Positions 62,674-64,000 of a DNA stretch of 64,000 bases are shown here, piece after piece. The position numbers were made by a program, and so were the translations under genes. The notes below the pieces were generated by a model. That model was not told the origin of the DNA. It searched no databases and saw only the letters and a program-made list of their open reading frames with translations. The DNA lies in NCBI RefSeq assembly GCF_017829975.1, contig NZ_JAEEGA010000004.1, positions 1-64,000 on the forward strand. Reading direction: 5' to 3'. The DNA is from Vagococcus allomyrinae. GTDB lineage: Bacteria > Bacillota > Bacilli > Lactobacillales > Vagococcaceae. Position 1 is the stretch's first letter; the number at the start of each line of letters is the position of its first letter.

Positions 62674-63195
62674 TCACTTACTTAACGCCATCACCGTGAC
62701 CAAGGACGTTTTATTAAAGAGACCATAACTAACACAGACATTAATTGGGAAGAGGATTCCTTCTTTTAAAAATCTAACAGGCAACAATTCAACAATTGGA
62801 ATTTTAAACAAGATGTTAAGCCAAATCGGTGTTAAACATAAACTGATAGTCCCCATAATAACCAACTGGGAGATCACAATCCGCTTGAGAGTAAAATCCT
62901 TTCGATATAAGATCATGCCGTAAATAAAGGGAATCAGAAAAGCATTGAGAGTAAATCCTGGGAAAAACATGGCTTTTGGGAAAATTAACATTCCCAGAAT
63001 ATCCCCAACAACTCCTCCTAAGCCTGCTACCCAGGGTCCAAATAAATGGCCCATTAACATTAGAGGTAAAAATGCAAAACTTATGCGGACAAAGGAATTC
63101 TCAATCGCAAAAAATCGCGTCAAAATCACCTCCATGGCAACTAACAATCCTAATAGCGTAATCTCTTTAACATGTAATACTTGTTTTTGTCTCAA
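62674..63195 (-). CDS. folT: ECF transporter S component, folate type
   Basis: The 173-residue protein has six helices and the FolT-like pattern EVILTRFFAIENSFVRISFAF followed by PLMLMGHLFGPWVAGLGGVVGDILG. It binds folate and works with a shared ECF module encoded elsewhere. As first gene of the hut/one-carbon operon it would supply the THF that FtcD, FchA and Fhs use. The start is taken as TTG at 63195, which follows AAAGGAGAG at normal spacing; the TTG at 63216 lies before this site. Confidence 0.83.
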   Translation of the reverse strand: MRQKQVLHVKEITLLGLLVAMEVILTRFFAIENSFVRISFAFLPLMLMGHLFGPWVAGLGGVVGDILGMLIFPKAMFFPGFTLNAFLIPFIYGMILYRKDFTLKRIVISQLVIMGTISLCLTPIWLNILFKIPIVELLPVRFLKEGILFPINVCVSYGLFNKTSLVTVMALSK

Positions 63196-63320
63196 CTCAC
63201 TCTCTCCTTTAGTCAAAGAAATTTAATACCCGTTAAAAATAGTCATCACATACCAAATGCCTCGTGAATAAAAAACGATAATTCTCTCTTGGTTTTGTGA
63301 GAACCCCTTGCTATACTCTC

Positions 63321-63349
63321 AAATTACCACCCAACTAATTACTTGTCAA
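63321..63349 (-). promoter_or_regulatory. promoter of the folT-hutH operon
   Basis: On the minus strand TTGACA (63349-63344), a 17-bp spacer, TAATTT (63326-63321), leaving a leader of about 120 nt before folT. Confidence 0.6.
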
Positions 63350-63553
63350 ACCTTCTTAAAACAGCATTATAGTGGGAAAACCACCTGATTTTAGACGCTG
63401 AAAACACTCATAAAAAAAACTTACTGTTAAACCTCTTGACTAAATTTGACATTTTTTTGACGCATCCAGTTTATAATGAAGAACGATTTAGTTAGCTCTC
63501 ATTAAGAAACAAAACAATCAAATGAACAGCTTTTTGCGAAACCATGTTTTAGG

Positions 63554-63647
63554 TGATGTTATCGAATTAAAAAGCGACATCATGAATCGTAATAACAGAC
63601 TGCTATAACAGAAAGGTGGCATCACCTCTTTGATCTCCCTTTCTTTA
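63554..63647 (+). promoter_or_regulatory. structured leader before the MutL/GlmL-like gene
   Basis: A bulged stem (TGATGT..CG / CG.ACATCA, about 63554-63582) is followed by AGAAAGG (63610-63616), which can pair with CCTTTCT (63638-63644, then TTAA) or leave its GG for a small GGTG-GCAT-CACC hairpin (63615-63626). The two pairings exclude each other, as in an attenuator. It lies 135-225 bp upstream of the start. Ligand unknown. Confidence 0.35.
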
Positions 63648-63780
63648 ATCTAGGTCAATCATATTAGCTGATAACAAAATTTGACGTTTTTTAGATTCTT
63701 TTCATAATAATTCGACCAGTAATTCTTATCAAATTTTAATCTAATTTTAACGATAGTGACATTTTAAAGGAGGCTTAAAC

Positions 63781-64000
63781 ATGACTTACTATATCCTGAC
63801 GATTGATTTCGGCAGTACTTATACCAAAGGTGTTTTGTTAGATCGAGAAAAAGAAGTAGTTATTAGTCAAGCCACAGTAAACACTTATAGTAAGGCTAAT
63901 CTACTGGATAGTTATCAAGAATTAAACGGAGTCTTAGCCCAAAAATTAAAAATAGATAAACTGAAAATTGATCAAACACTGATCTGTTCATCAGCTTTTG
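63781..64000 (+). CDS. glmL: glutamate mutase accessory protein (MutL/GlmL-like), start only
   Basis: The 73 visible residues (MTYYILTIDFGSTYTKGVLL, and ICSSAF at the edge) match the MutL/GlmL family of ASKHA-fold ATPases that repair coenzyme-B12-dependent glutamate mutase. The DFGSTYTK phosphate loop and the CSSA motif are typical of the family start. AAAGGAGG lies 7 bp before the ATG. The rest and any glutamate mutase subunits lie beyond the right edge. Assignment rests on the N-terminus only. Confidence 0.7.
   Translation, partial: MTYYILTIDFGSTYTKGVLLDREKEVVISQATVNTYSKANLLDSYQELNGVLAQKLKIDKLKIDQTLICSSAF

Larger units (their letters stand above)
63196..63780. other. divergent regulatory region between folT and the glutamate-mutase accessory gene
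   Basis: 585 bp without coding potential. On the left it has a folT promoter; on the right a TATAAT (63472-63477) and a structured leader for the rightward gene. I see no match to the conserved cores of THF, cobalamin or T-box elements that I would trust. Confidence 0.5.

Noticed and set aside
63196-63320. THF riboswitch before folT
   Set aside because: Expected from the gene, but I found no segment with the conserved THF-riboswitch core on the minus strand.
63601-63650. T-box-like sequence in the leader of the glmL-like gene
   Set aside because: AGAAAGGTGGC recalls the T-box core, but the conserved stem I boxes and the usual ACCGCG part are absent and the leader is short.
1-64000. CRISPR array, tRNA, rRNA or prophage attachment site
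   Set aside because: No regularly spaced repeats, no tRNA- or rRNA-like sequences and no integrase gene were noticed anywhere in the window.

Overview
The window is AT-rich DNA with dense, mostly short-spaced operons, strong AGGAGG-type ribosome binding sites and CcpA-type cre boxes. This points to a low-GC Gram-positive bacterium of the Lactobacillales. The protein families (PucR regulators, YxeA, YitT, a Mga-like regulator, the FdrA/AllG/AllH set, a glutamate-mutase accessory protein) suggest an Enterococcus or Vagococcus relative. Species is inference; no rRNA or tRNA gene is visible.

Region 1 (1-14.9 kb) is a mixed accessory area. It holds an edge-truncated IS200/IS605 transposase with a damaged HUH motif, a truncated LytTR-type response regulator, a QorB-like reductase, a frameshifted membrane protein, an ocd-sdaA operon with an XRE-cupin regulator, a WYL regulator with a DJ-1/PfpI protein, a decayed hemC relic, a YxeA protein, a LysR regulator divergent from a methyltransferase, and an MFS exporter.

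Region 2 (15.0-43.1 kb) is a purine-ureide fermentation locus. An NCS1 permease brings in allantoin. AllB makes allantoate and AllC makes ureidoglycine. AllE plus AllD (or the PucG transaminase) make oxalurate. The FdrA/AllG/AllH oxamate carbamoyltransferase should phosphorolyse oxalurate to oxamate and carbamoyl phosphate, and carbamate kinase converts the latter to ATP, CO2 and NH3. Three PucR regulators and several cre boxes punctuate the locus. The FdrA-AllG pair is present twice, about 15.2 kb apart. AllG and parts of FdrA are almost identical between copies while other FdrA segments have diverged, which looks like gene conversion. The first pair sits in an operon with an unassigned IT-type transporter and a CodA-like amidohydrolase that lacks expected catalytic acids. 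A second carbamate kinase is a frameshifted relic.

Region 3 (43.4-53.2 kb) holds a DAACS symporter, a GntR regulator with an orphan PTS EIIC and a 28-bp palindromic operator, a membrane-anchored glycerophosphodiesterase, an MBL-fold hydrolase followed by a TetR gene whose start codon seems to have mutated from ATG to ATT, and a Mga-like regulator.

Region 4 (53.4-64 kb) is a histidine-degradation and one-carbon operon read leftward: folate ECF S-component (FolT), FtcD, FchA, Fhs, HutD, an APC permease and HutH, then a histidyl-tRNA synthetase and a YitT protein. hutU and hutI are absent. At the right edge, on the opposite strand, a MutL/GlmL-type glutamate mutase activator begins, suggesting that glutamate from histidine is fermented further by the methylaspartate route. 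The common theme of regions 2 and 4 is fermentation of nitrogenous compounds with ATP recovered by carbamate kinase or formyl-THF synthetase.
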